DNA of 64,000 bases, from positions 7,385,257-7,449,256 of the forward strand of contig NC_060232.1 in assembly GCF_021155775.2 (NCBI RefSeq), written 5' to 3'. The notes beneath the pieces were generated by a model, which saw nothing but the letters and a program-made list of their open reading frames with translations, had not been told where the DNA came from and did no database searches. This DNA is from Neodiprion pinetum (taxonomy: Eukaryota > Arthropoda > Insecta > Hymenoptera > Diprionidae). Position 1 is the first letter of the stretch. Each line of letters starts with the position of its first letter. Made by a program: the position numbers and the translations under genes. Shown piece after piece: positions 48,798 to 61,300 of the stretch.

Positions 48798-50107
48798 ATG
48801 AGGTTAACGGCGTTTAAGTGGGCCCTCGTTATTTTCTGCTTTGTAAAAACAACATCGAGCCAAGATGACGAGTTTTCGCGGTGGGCAGACGGAATACGCG
48901 CTGTGCTCGACGGGTGTCCGCGAATGCCATGGGGAAATTTTGATAGCCGAGAAATCCTTCCCGCCCTTCGTCATTGTCTGCAGCTTCGAGCCATTACGGC
49001 AGTCGATACCTTATTGATGGACGACGTTATACCAATCCTCGATGGGGTTAATTTGGTGCGGTACGAAGATCCGCACTCTAATAGAACAATAGCTGACACG
49101 AAATTTGACGGGTGAATATTTAATCATTTTTACTCAAGGATACAGCGGTTTGAATTTTTTCATTTCTGCGCCCTGGAAATTGAGGGTCTCATCCATATTC
49201 CGCGATTACTTAACTGACTGGCTATAAAATGAAAAGAAATACGTTGTCCAGCTAATTTCTTGACCGAGTTTAATGACCTATGAAATGTACTTGATATTCA
49301 ATTAAATATAAATTAATTTCGTTCAGTTGAGGATTATTTCGACTGATTCAGTTCGATAATCTATTATATTTTTCAATAATTTAACGGTATCTTGCTGGAC
49401 ACAGGATACCGATAAATTGGTTGGACACGACATTTTCCGTTGCGGCGCGGTGAGGGTTCCATACATATACGGTTTAAATATTAATGCACTTTTCGAATAT
49501 GAATAAAAAATAATTTTCTTCCAGAGATCAGACTAACAATGTGGAGGAGAATATCAGTCCTGAGAACGACAAAGTTTGGCAACGAGTAGTGATAAACAAA
49601 CTTACACGATTATTTCGAACACACGTTTTGAAAATAGACGTCGACGAAGTTTCCAGAGCCACCGGACTCGTGCCGAGCAATACAGACGAAAAAAATGGGG
49701 CTAACATCAATCAAGGTAGCGCCAGAACAAAGCAATTTATTAAAGTTGATATCAAGGTTGATGACGATACGTATCGCTGATTTTCAGGCAGAAGACGTCG
49801 CCATAAAAACAGAAGCATGTTTCCCATGATGATGATGGGCTTTCTTTTCATGGGCTCGATACTAATCCCAATGGGATTTCAATTCCTTGCCGTACTCGGC
49901 GGCAAGGCGTTGATCCTGGCCAAAATGGCTTTGATACTGTCGAGCATTCAAGGTCTGAAGAAAATTGCCACCAGTGGAGTAAATTACGGATTGTATCACA
50001 CGCCAACTGTGTCCGAGAGCTGGCACGACCGATCAACTCATCAAGAGATCAGACCGCCGATCGAACCGCCCTACCAAACCTACTTCCACGGGCGATCGAA
50101 TCAGTAA
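48798..50107 (+). CDS. Osiris family protein (DUF1676)
   Basis: Exons 48798-49111, 49525-49715 and 49788-50107 join in phase to 274 residues. Order: signal peptide (about 1-21, hydrophobic ALVIFCFV), a conserved two-cysteine region with C40 and C60 (DGCPRMPWGNF ... ALRHCLQL), a basic turn RRRHKNRS, then a long hydrophobic segment from residue 178 (MFPMMMMGFLFMGSILIPMG, then GGKALILAKMALILSSIQGL), and a Tyr/Pro-containing tail. The GGKALILAK-type hydrophobic block is the hallmark of the insect Osiris family, whose members act in the endomembrane system of cuticle-secreting cells. Most Osiris genes sit in one large cluster; only one is seen here, so this is probably a dispersed member. I cannot name the paralog. 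Intron 2 is only 72 bases. Confidence 0.88.
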
Positions 50108-50463
50108 AATAACGATCGGTCCATTATAGTTGTTAAAAAAACAAAAGAAAAAAAGAAAAAAAAAACGAATCGCGGAAAATGTTCATCATACCTCTGTATA
50201 ATCATCTTTTATAATTGATCATTGATCGACTCACGATAAATAGAATCGTATTTGATACACACGTGTGAATTTCGACGAAGCGATACAGAAAGTTCTGGAT
50301 CAGATACCCGTCTCTAACTACCATCAAGCTGCTGACATTTGACAGGGTGTGATAAATAGAGGGAAAAAGGAGGAAATTTAAGTGAAGCATCGTTAACATG
50401 TTTAAAATTTTTTGCCGAGTTATATTAAGTGTCTTACACGTACAACTGTATAAAACTCAACCC

Positions 50464-50481
50464 TATATATATATATATATA
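50464..50481. repeat. (TA)n microsatellite
   Basis: A short alternating TA run lies in the 3' flank of the Osiris gene. Confidence 0.9.
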
Positions 50482-50570
50482 GAAAAAACTAATTAAGCAA
50501 TTTAAAAACATATTTACATGCAGATGTATCCGGACGTCTTGGGAAGCGTGTGTTGAAAATGTATAAAATT

Positions 50571-50576
50571 TTTATT
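50571..50576 (-). terminator. Poly(A) signal adjoining the unassigned minus-strand exon
   Basis: Plus-strand TTTATT gives AATAAA on the minus strand, one base beyond the TAG at 50580-50578. It supports a minus-strand transcript ending here. Confidence 0.4.
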
Positions 50577-50577
50577 T

Positions 50578-50910
50578 CTATTTTTTTCTCATCATCGAAC
50601 CGTAAGCCTGAAACATCAAAGACTCGGGTCTGCGAATACCGTCGTTATCCCCTCGACGGAAACCCTGCGCGTGCATCCATATTCCAAGTTTAATTACTTC
50701 GCGATTCTGCGTAGCCATGACAAAGTGCAGGACGCGACAGTTTCCAGCCTCGTTTTTAAGCCGATTGGTTCGATCGGGGTCAGGCGAAGGGCTGACATCG
50801 AAACTCGAAATTAGAACGGTGGAAAAATTCACTTTGCAATCTTTACGAGCCACACTTGGAATAGGTATAAGTACCGGACGACGTTATTGACTTGTCGATT
50901 ATTCGTACAC
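50578..50910 (-). CDS. Putative terminal exon of an unrecognised minus-strand gene
   Basis: The minus-strand frame is open over about 100 codons to the stop at 50578. Codon use looks coding, unlike the surrounding AT-rich DNA. It reads RKDCKVNFSTVLISSFDVSP, then GNCRVLHFVMATQNREVIKL, then MHAQGFRRGDNDGIRRPES and ends in a basic MMRKK. Two cysteines and no membrane segment are visible. I do not recognise the family. The 5' border is uncertain: an acceptor may lie at about 50865-50915, with partner exons farther right (52.0-53.0 kb) that I could not fix. It is convergent with the Osiris gene. Confidence 0.4.
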
Positions 50911-51191
50911 TCCGTGATAATCGGTAACATTATACTATATTCTAACGAACTTGGTGTTATATACGGAATAAAATAAACGGGTTCGTTGAGCGTAAAAAAA
51001 CAATTCAACAGGCACAAATAAATTAAGCGTTGAAAAATGGTTTTATCAGCGATACGTGTTCCTTGATAAAAGTCAGAAGCGAGACTGTTTTTACATTAAT
51101 GTTACTCGACGCAACAATGTTATTAATTTTGTGACGTGCGAGAGCTTTCGTACGCCTTTTATCTACGACGACGACGACTACTAGATCAGAA

Positions 51192-51214
51192 GGGGGGGGG
51201 GGGGGGGGGGGGGG
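51192..51214 (+). repeat. Poly-G tract of 23 bases
   Basis: An uninterrupted run of 23 G residues, capable of G-quadruplex formation and prone to length change and sequencing error. Confidence 0.95.
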
Positions 51215-54200
51215 AACGGGAAAAATTTTCACCCTTTGTAACAATATATTTCACAAATTTGTACACCTACGAAGTCGCACCGTAATATTACTCGTATAAC
51301 GAAGGAAGCCACAGGCGAAAAGCGTATCGCTTTACACGCTTCGCGCTGAGAAATTTCCTTGTTACTCTCGAAGCGGAGGACTCGGGACTTCGTTCATGGC
51401 TATACAAATAATATTGCTAATTAATTCCGTAGCTGCGCGATACGGAAACTGCCCGATTCAGTTTCCATTGAATATGGTATGCATACGTGTAGTGTATAAT
51501 TGCGTAACTACGCAGTGATCCGTGTACCCGCCAAACGTGCGACACCGCAGAAACAGCTCGGACACGTGCTAATTACTTCTCTCCTCTTTGCCTTGCACCG
51601 TTCGTGCAGCGTAAATTGAGCGATCCAAGGGATCGAACAGAGATCGATGGATCTCCGTCGAGGGGCAAGGCGTCGTCAATTGGTACGCAGATTTTGTTCC
51701 GTGCGGACGGAGTTGAAATCTTAGATATGTAAAGCTGCGCAAATACCTCGGCAATTACAGTCTGTGTAGCCAGTTTACTATCCTGATTGCAATCGAAACG
51801 GTTGTTGTCCAAAGCGAATTTTAATCTAAATATTTACAAGTGCATAGGTATAGTTACGTCCTCGTTGTTGCTAAACTAGATAGGAGCTATTTACTCGCCA
51901 GTTTTCTGTGTAACGAGAGCTGGAATAAATTGATCTTTAACTTTACGATATTGCAGGAAGTATCTTACAGCCGATAAGCTCTACCCAAAATTTCAGCAAA
52001 CTTACACACTGGAATAGCAGAGCACCGAGTTAAATTGACGGTTAAAAATCGGTGCAAATAATCGTGCCAACATCGGTTTTGGAATCGCGGATTGTATATT
52101 TCGATACGGTTTTCAACGTGAAATAGTAAATCAGTATCAGTAATCAGCTGCGACGGTAAGCCGAGGTTTGTTCCCCGGGGGAGATGATAGAATCCGGGAT
52201 ATTTGGGCATATACGATTATCCTTCGATACAAAACGTTGTTGGCGGAATTGGGCTGCTGGGACAATATTGACCTACGACAAGTAAAGATTTACGGCTGTT
52301 GTATATTCATGATGCTTCCAATTTGTGCTGAATTTTACCTACGGACAGTGGGGCGATCGGGTGAAGAGAGAGAGGGAAAGCCGATAAGCTCTGGGAAATT
52401 TCAAAGCTGTCATTCGGGCGCAGAAGCCTTTTGAGATTACGAATTCAATCACGGCAAAGACGCTACGCAGTTCGCGGAACCAAAGTTCAGGGGTTAAGTT
52501 GTGGCTGTTGAATTTGATGTGTATTTGACTGACGTTACATTATGTAAACACAAGATAGGAACGTACAAACTATGAGCTAAACGCGTGGAGCTGTCATATG
52601 TCTTCGATTTCTTCGAGACACAGGCATAATTGCACTGACTGGGAATCGGAACCGAGATCAGACTAATTACAAGTTTTTTTTTTGTTTTTTTTTCAATACT
52701 ACAAATATCTTATTCACATTCGAGCAAACACGGGTCGAATAAAAACACGGAACGTTTCCTCGCGGGTTAGATCCGCTGGCGGAAGGGAAGCTGCAGAGAA
52801 ATCCTAAATCACCATTCCAATCCCTCTTAATCTCCGAACTCATCAATCGATCACAACCCACCCTCCCCAACAATTACATACACGCAGTCTAACTCGATTC
52901 CGTCAGCGTCACTTTCTCGCCCTTGTAACGTCGACCGGAAAAGCTTTATTGTCGTTTGATGCCACGCGTCGCGGTGGTCGGGTAATCTCTTTGCATCTTT
53001 CACCCATTCCGCTATTCTAGAATGAAAAATTCGTGTCTTCGATAACAAGTCTCGTTCGAATTTATATCTTCGGGGAATAAAAGCTCTAACCCAGACTGCA
53101 GGCCTTCGCACGTCCTAGTATATTCTTACTTGTTCCTGAAAGGCTAGCGGGTTCTCCCGCAGTCAAGCGGAAAAGCTTCGTAAATACCGTAGAAAGTATC
53201 GGGTCGGTGTATTTTTTTTTTTATTTCTTTTATTTATTTATTTATTTTTTTTTGTTTTCTTTATATCTCATTTCTCTCCCAGAAGGAAACGGTGCATTGC
53301 CATTTTTCCGTTTACCGCGTGTCTGCGACGACGATGGAAGATCTGCGGATCGAAGAGCATTTCTATTCACTTCGAAAAAATGCAGGGTGAGCAGAGTTGC
53401 GTGCTTTACAATTAGACCTTCGTTTACTACCCTACCTGAAAAATGAAATTCGTGGAAAACGTTTCCGGGATATTATACCTCGTGCGAAATACCAGGTGAA
53501 AAAATTCGTCGCGTCTAAACGTAACTGATACCGTGGCAAGTTTGGTACCGTGATTCGTGACTTTCGCGTGATTTGACAGTTTGATTGTAAAAGATGACGT
53601 CCGTTGTACGTAGTACGTAGCGCGTTGTCGCTGTTTCGCTTGAAATGCAGAACGTTTTGCAAAGAACGTAACGATAAAAAACGTGCACACAAACAGAAAC
53701 GCACACGCGCACGGAGAAGCTTAAAAGCGTCAAGAGTAATAAGACCGTGATTCGACGTTAGATAACGGCGCAAACAAATTTTTCCCTTACCGGTGCGACT
53801 CGACGCGTCGCGAGATTTTCTACGTCATACTTAAAACAAACCAAGACTTTATTACGACTGACGATCATGCGTATGTTGACTATTTCAGTGAGCGGAAAGC
53901 GCAGAGCTTTTAAGCCGCCTGACCTTCTTCCGGAGTTCACCAAGTTACGATTACTTCCGATATTTCGAACCCGGATGCTAGTCGTGCAGCTGACTTCTTC
54001 TAGAAAGCCGTTCGCTCGCGTTCGTCGAGAAAAATTCCAACTACAGTGACGTCTTTGACTCTGGTATCTTACACATATATGCCGGTACGCGTGTTTTACG
54101 AAACCCACGATGCTCCCAGCAGAGAAACCGCGCGTAGAAGCTGGCACAACTATTGCCGCAAGCAGAATCGGAACAGATCAAACACAGGTAGAGTAAATTT

Positions 54201-55798
54201 GATAACGGCGGCCTGGGTGTCTGGTCGTAATTCTTAGAGGTGTGTACAATGTATGGAACGCATGTGTGCACGTGTGCGTGTGTGTGTACTCACACTCGCG
54301 TATTCGCATATTATATAGTTAAGAAAGACCGCCGGGTGGTTTATCAGTACCACCTGATGCACGAACCGCATCTTCGTTAAGACTTTGGCAAGTGGTTCGC
54401 TGTGTACGCTTTATACGTGTTACATTATAAAGTACGAGCATTGGCTGTTGGCAGGTTGTTGTTGAATCTGGATCCTCAAGATTCTTGCCAGTCGCAGATA
54501 TTCTGTTACACATGTGATCAATGAAGTGAACTTTGATGGAATACCAAAGTATCGTAAGTTTATTTTTATTTATATACTTGATATAATGGCCAAAGTTCTT
54601 GCGTGAATCAGATGATCGGATCGAAATATATTTGCCTGACGATTTTAAATTCGCGTTATTGCGGAATTGTCACATTGTGGAAACGCAACTAGTTCATTGA
54701 TTAACACGCAGTTCGACTTTTCGCAGTTACCGAAGCTGTGCCAAAAGTTATATGACATGCTTTCAATGCGGTATTTTCACTTTGATTATCGCAGCTCTAT
54801 CGGTTCGTCAAATTTAATCTAAATTGATTAAGCTCCATTGAACAGTCGGCAAACATTCCCGCGACAATATCTTTCCCCGTGCCCATAAAGTTAAAATCAC
54901 CTTTTTTTTCTTTCTCTTTTACCGCCTCCGCGGACGGTTCGTTTTACTGTACGACATAATTCCTCGGGTGCAGGGTAAACGATGCAACACCGCAGATGCA
55001 ATCGTTGACGTTTCCGCTTGTAAAATAGCTCACAATCAGAAACCGCGTCTTTTACTTTGGCAAAATATTTCCGCTCGACGCTTCTCCGTCCCAGTCGCGG
55101 TTACGAAATCGAAAGGTATACCGGGCGAATTTGGAAATCGGATCGATGGGATATAACGGTGAAACGTTATTTGCGAACGCATCGTACCCATAATGCATTC
55201 GGCATTGGAATATCTAGGGGATAGCGATCGGGTTGCGGTTCATCTGAATATGCGTGGGCACATCTTCGTCTATCAGGGTCAACCGAGTGGCCGGCATTGG
55301 GAGGGAAATAAAAAATTTACAAACCCGCTCGACAATCAGCCTGATGATCCTCAGCAGCGAATTCTCGCAGCACCTGAAGTCCGATCAGTTATCGATCAGA
55401 TACGTTCCGCTACCTCGATCCCCGATCGTAAATTCAAAAAATTAAAAACAAACAAACAGCCGTCGGAATGCTCAGAGATCGTGAAAATATATTTCAGTCG
55501 CAATTTCTATCACCGCGCGGTGTCGTTGATTGTATGATAAAATACAAACGGTCATTGTTCTGATCAAATTACGGACGAACGAGTCGAGTCAACGTTTCAT
55601 AATCCAATTCCTTCGCCCAATTGTGCGATCGACTTTCATCATCAACCGATGTGACAGCGGTGATCAAGCCGCGAAAACATAATCGAATTACCTTTTTCAT
55701 TGTCTAGCTCATGCTCATTTGCCGTAATATTACAGCTCCGGACTTTTTTTCAACATCCCCCAAACCGTGCGAAGGATTTTGCGCCCTGTATCTACAGG

Positions 55799-55803
<5 letters not shown>

Positions 55804-55834
<31 letters not shown>
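55804..55834. repeat. (TC)n microsatellite
   Basis: About 15 CT dinucleotides in tandem. Confidence 0.93.
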
Positions 55835-55840
<6 letters not shown>

Positions 55841-58185
55841 AGCGCCACCCTTTCAAATTGACGGTCGATGTTATTATTTATCTGAACCCAGTGAGCAACC
55901 AATTAGTGCCGCATTATCAATGTTTGCAAGCCTCGTTTCGCAAAAAAAAAAAAAAAACTCCCAAATCAGCAATGTTCCGCCTATCTTATACGGTGTACAG
56001 ATAATTCGTGTAAAACGCGCCACCGTTTCTTCCGGCACTCTGCGTTCGGATTTTTTTATTTTTTATTTTTGCCTGCAAGCTCTTTTTCCACAGTATGAAA
56101 ATTGAGACGTCACATTTTTTCCAGCGTTTGGTGTTTTTATAAAAATAACGTGCCACTGATTCTTGGCGGGTAAATATGTGTCATACACGAAGTCTGGTTA
56201 TGTACGCATCAGCCGGCGTGACGAAGCGTTTTCAAATTTCTTCCCGACTTCACTTAATTAGCTATCGATATTCTCTCCTCTTTTCTGCTTCCCAAGAGAT
56301 TTCACCCACCTTCGTGGCGGACGGCCAGTCGCCGTGATCAAATTTTACTATGCGAGGGTTCCTCCTCCATCCGCGTGAAAATGGGTAAAAGAAAAAAAAA
56401 AGAGAGAGAGAGAGAGAAAAGAACGAAAAAACGACTGATATCAAAGAAAAGGCGACGCGAAGAGTGTCAAAGGAAAGGTCTTCTGGGTCTGTATGAATCT
56501 CGAAGGAAAAGCTGGTATCCAAAAGTCTGTTGGAGAGAAAAAAATTTCATTTACAAATACTATTGAGGTACAACACGAATATTGTTATGGAATGTGAAGA
56601 TAAAAGTCAAACGTAAAAGGAGCTTGATAATTGGAGGAAAATTATATGCGATCTCGGAGGAAAGAGACTTGCAGAAATCGTTTGGGCAAATTAATTTAAT
56701 TTGCCGATAGGAAAAAAAAGTTTTTTCTACTCTGTCAGTTTCACTCGAACGCGGCGTGGAAAATTCACGATCTAAGACGAATTATTGTCCTAAGAAAAAC
56801 ATTAAAATTGTACATGCCGTTGGTTTTTGAAAAGTCTCACAGGCCGACGGACAATTGTGTATTGGTCTTATTTTTTCTTCTCTTGCCATTCCGCCGTCTT
56901 TGGGGACATTCTTACCGAGATATATACCTACTTAGGGTATAAGACGGCAAGGTTATGAGAGGCTATTTCGTCGGCTACAAAAGCTCATCTGGCACTACTA
57001 GCTACGTTATAAATGGACTCTTATCGGATTGTCAAAACCTTCACGTATCGTCGAAAAAAACCCGGAATTGAGCGGGGAGAAACGTATAGGTTGAAACGCC
57101 TGCATGCTTTAGAGTAGATTTCGACAAAAGCACCGAATCCCCGTGTACAATGTGATTCGAATTCGTTTATATAACAATTCTAACGATAAGCAGAGAGCCA
57201 TGAATTTCGAGAAATTGACGCCATTCTTTTTTATCTTCCACATTGCAGATCCTTAACGCTTCTCGAGTTTCGAGTATATAATGGCCAAGCTTTGTGGACC
57301 GCTGACCATCAAGTGCTGGGATATATTGATGCTCTCGTGGAACGGAAGTCACAGCATTCGGTACGCCGTCTGATTTCAACGACAATAAGCTCCAGGGATA
57401 ATTTCTGAAACACGAATACCGTACGGACAATTTAAGGGTATTCTAAGGGAAATCCGAGGCAGTGCAGTTGGCGATAAAAGATAAAAGAGGGAAAATATTT
57501 CACAAGACAGTGCGGACCGCTGCTCGCACTAACGAACCGCGGGCGAGCCGACTAAATTACTAATCGATTCGCAATAACGATTTAATATCGCAATCTCGAT
57601 ACGTTTGCAGAGCAGATGTACAAGCTGTAACAATTCCTTGAGCGGCTAACGCCGGCCGAAGAACCTTTCGTAACGACGTGTATTAAAAGAGTAAAAATAA
57701 GAAGAAAAAAAAAAAAAAAAAACAAAGAAAAAAACGGTAGTACAACCGCTAGGAAAACAGTCTCTCGTGGACGATAGCTCACGAAGAATAGCTCTAGGAT
57801 AATTAATTCGCAATAAGTGGCGCGGGCTAGATTATTTGTCGAAAGACAGAGGATATGGTCAAACACACACGCACACACCTGTATAATACGCGGGATATAA
57901 AATCGGCGCGATATTATTAACCAAATCGTTAAATAATAAATAAATAAAAACACGCAACGATCGCGCGCGTTGCGATCGAACTCGACTTCCGACGTCGCCT
58001 CGTGAATAATTTCTGCGCAAAAACGGGGAAAATAAATTTCGCACGCACTCGTAGAACGCGAAGCCCGACGCAAAGTGACGTTGACGGTGTGGATAAACGG
58101 GGTGCAGCATTTCGAAGTTGTGTGCGAACGGCCATGGTGGCGTAGGTTTCGGGAATGCGCAGGGAGGACAGAGGGCAACGCGGGC

Positions 58186-58193
58186 TATAAGAG
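58186..58193 (+). promoter_or_regulatory. Possible TATA box of CRHBP
   Basis: TATAAGAG lies in GC-rich DNA about 165 bases upstream of the CRHBP start codon. No clear initiator is seen at +30, so this is tentative. Confidence 0.25.
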
Positions 58194-58353
58194 GGACGCC
58201 GAGCGTCGCGACGCCACAGAGGCTTCTGCTGTCTCCGCTCGCAGATTCAACTCTCATCTGCAGCCCGATTTATCGACGGATAACCGTTTACCTCGCCCCG
58301 CGAACAGATCGTCGATTAAGCCAGCAGCCTTGAATCGACAAGGAGAAAACAGG

Positions 58354-61300
58354 ATGTTCGCCGATTATTCACCCAGGATTCCGCTCCGTCTCATCCTTGT
58401 TACGATCTTCGGCGTTTTCGTCTCTTTGGCATCCGCATCCAACTCTGATCTCGGCCCTCGACTCGAGCAACAGGTAAGACTTTTTTCTTCTCTCTAGTAA
58501 AATCGTCGAAAGGATCCTCTTATTCTCGTGCGGATCCTTGCCGTGCTTTTCTGAGTCTTTCAACGAAACCGATTTCAGTGCAGTTTTTCAATTTTTTGGT
58601 GAAATTTTTCGCCAGAGTTTTAAGAACCGATTTATCGTACAGTCCTATCTATCTTATGTCTATTCATTCAACCGACTGAACGAAGGTAAAAATACTTGAT
58701 GAAAATTGGGACTTTACGCGTAGCCAGAGTTTTTGTATAAATCAGGTGCGGTTTGTTCGCAAAAATTTATCGCAAGCTTTGCGTGGCTTTTAGCGTGTGT
58801 ATCGCATAAAAGGATGCATGTAGCGCAGCGTGACGTTTTTTACACTGGAGCGGAGATATTTTTTCCGCGAAGACTGACGCGACGGCTCGAAGTCAGGATA
58901 CCGGGATTGAAAAACCATTATCAAGAAATCTGCAAGCCGAACGGTGAATGAAATATGTTTGGTATTTCGTCGGCGTTATTTTCGATTCGCGTTACATATT
59001 TTCAGGTGACGAAATTTCATCCGCGGTTGGTGATTCGGCATCTGGAAAAGCTGAATAAATTGTACTGCTTTTCTGTTTTGCAAAATCCATCCCCCCGAAA
59101 CAAATAACTTGAAGACCCGTCTTTGCAGTTTCTTTGAAAAAGGAGATGCCGTTTGAGAAGTCGCGACGATACTCAAATCAGCTTCCGCTTATGGATGCAC
59201 GCAAATTTCATCTTCACGAGTCGCAACGTATATTGTAAATTGATATTTCGACACCTGGAGAGATCTAAAGAGAATTGGTAACGACTCGCGTTAGCCCGTT
59301 TGACTAAAATTTTCCCAACTTTGTCGATAGTTTGTATGTCTTGATAGGAATTTCGGTTGCCGGTGTAATTTGATGAACGTTGATGTAATCTCGATCGTAT
59401 AATCATGATCGTTTACCGTAGACTTGCTAAAAAGTATCCCACCGCGGATGAATTTTCGAATAATAAAGCGAATTTTTCGTCTCGCTAAACGAAGAGCTCG
59501 GTTCGCGATCTCTTGGTGAAAGTAACGTACATCGTCTGTCCGCTTACGAGTTTAAATATTCGTACGCATCTTGGGCTTCTGGCATCGTATGCGGGGTGAA
59601 AAGGATCCCAAATGGAATACCTTAGGGCATAACTCGTCTTTACAGTGAATTACCCTCCGCCAAAAAGGTTGTATAACCGAATTTTTGCGAGGCTGCGAAA
59701 TTTGATATTGAATTAAGTACACGCAGAATAAGACGTAGCTGTGCATGGCAGAGCTTTTAAAACGTGTGACGTTGAAGGGGGTGCCCTTGTAGATTTCGAC
59801 ATTAACGCAGATATATGTCTGTATTTCACCATTCTGTACATAATTCTGTAGAAAAATACTCGAACGCATTTGAATTTGACTAAGCATTAATTTGCGAATT
59901 TACTATTGCGATTTCGTAAAATCCGTGCCATTTCTTTATTTCTGCGTCGAATGAAAATGTATCGGAGTGTTTGTGTTCAGATTTGTGTACAGAACGGGGC
60001 TGTCAAGCCCTTTTTCGTGCATTTATCGAGATACGTGGACTTCGACATTCGGAGATGTACAAGTCAACGTCGAAATCATCCAGGGTGTTCCCTTGAAAAG
60101 GCTTTCAAAGTACCAAAGAGACGAATAGCCAGTGAATGAAATTTATCGACGCGCGTGGGATTTTCCTTTAATAAATTAAAGCAAGTAAAGAAAAATCAGA
60201 CAAAGCAAAAGTTTCATCTCGCGTTCGGGGGGAAAACGGATATTGATTCGAATCGGTATAGCTGCAGAGAGAACAGCGGTGGGCTTGTCATCCTGGAGAC
60301 AACGTCGCCTGGCGGTACAACAATTTACGTCTGCGGTCCAGGAGGGATTACACAGAAACGCGGCCGCTTCGGCCAGGTATAAACTTCGCACCCCGAACTG
60401 AGCGGATAATTAATTTAATCATCATTGACATCGTCATTGTTGTTGTTATTCACCCGCAAACTATTTTTCGGACCCGGGAGAAACGGACTCGGGTCAGAAA
60501 CGGAGTGCGAGGGAGAAATGTGGGCGAAAATTTATGTTTTATCGAGCTTTATCTGCCTAAACGCGTGAATAAATACTTGCAGGATTACTTAACGAACGGG
60601 ACTGCGACCTGATCAATTGAGGACAACGTGCAGACGGACTTGTCGGTAGTAATTGGTTCGATGCGAGACATCCGTAGTTCGGCCTCGATTATTGTTTTTC
60701 TTTTAATAAATTTCTCACTTTAAGAATGTTGATTAGGGTTGAAATTGAGCTGTATGGAAAATAATCGCTGAATCGTAGGGTTAAAAATTTGAGATATTTG
60801 GAGAAGTATTTTTTTTTTCACACAATATTTTCCCGGTTATTTCCTTATAATTAACCTTTTGGGAAAAAAATTTCAAGCGACTTTACACGATTTGTCGATG
60901 GTTTGAAAAGGGTGCTTCAAAGAGCGGGGATCATTGTTCAGGATTCTTTTTTCTTTTTCAAACCAGGGACTGGTTCGACTTTTTTTTACAACAATGAAAG
61001 TGGAAGCTTGCCGTACTTGTAGAGTCGACAGAATTGAAATAAGGGTGTAAGAAAACTGTTGTTACAAAAGCGTCAAGCGTGTAATCCAGAATTCACGGTC
61101 GAAAACAAATATTAAAATATATTAAAATCTTTCATCATTGTAACTGTTGAAAATTTTTACCCTATAAATTGTTTTCTTTATACGCTGAAGAAGCCCTGTC
61201 TTACGCCTGACGCACAGCTACTGAGTTACAAAAATCATTTCAACTCCGAATGAAGTAATTTTGATGAAAAATATTCACAGTCTTCTTAATCGAATTATTA

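Larger units (their letters stand above)
50920..58353. other. Large intergenic region upstream of CRHBP
   Basis: No gene is assigned. Several minus-strand frames (52210-51965, 53111-52851) carry cysteine- or charge-rich sequence and nearby splice-like sites, but none joins convincingly. The region has T runs (about 52674-52692, 53211-53250), a TC repeat at 55804-55834, poly-A at 57708-57722, and CpG-rich DNA from about 57950 leading into CRHBP. Confidence 0.45.

Noticed and set aside
52851..53111. Minus-strand frame with splice-like ends, considered as an upstream exon of the unknown gene at 50.6 kb
   Set aside because: The donor is weak and the joined product is unsupported; without transcripts it cannot be fixed.
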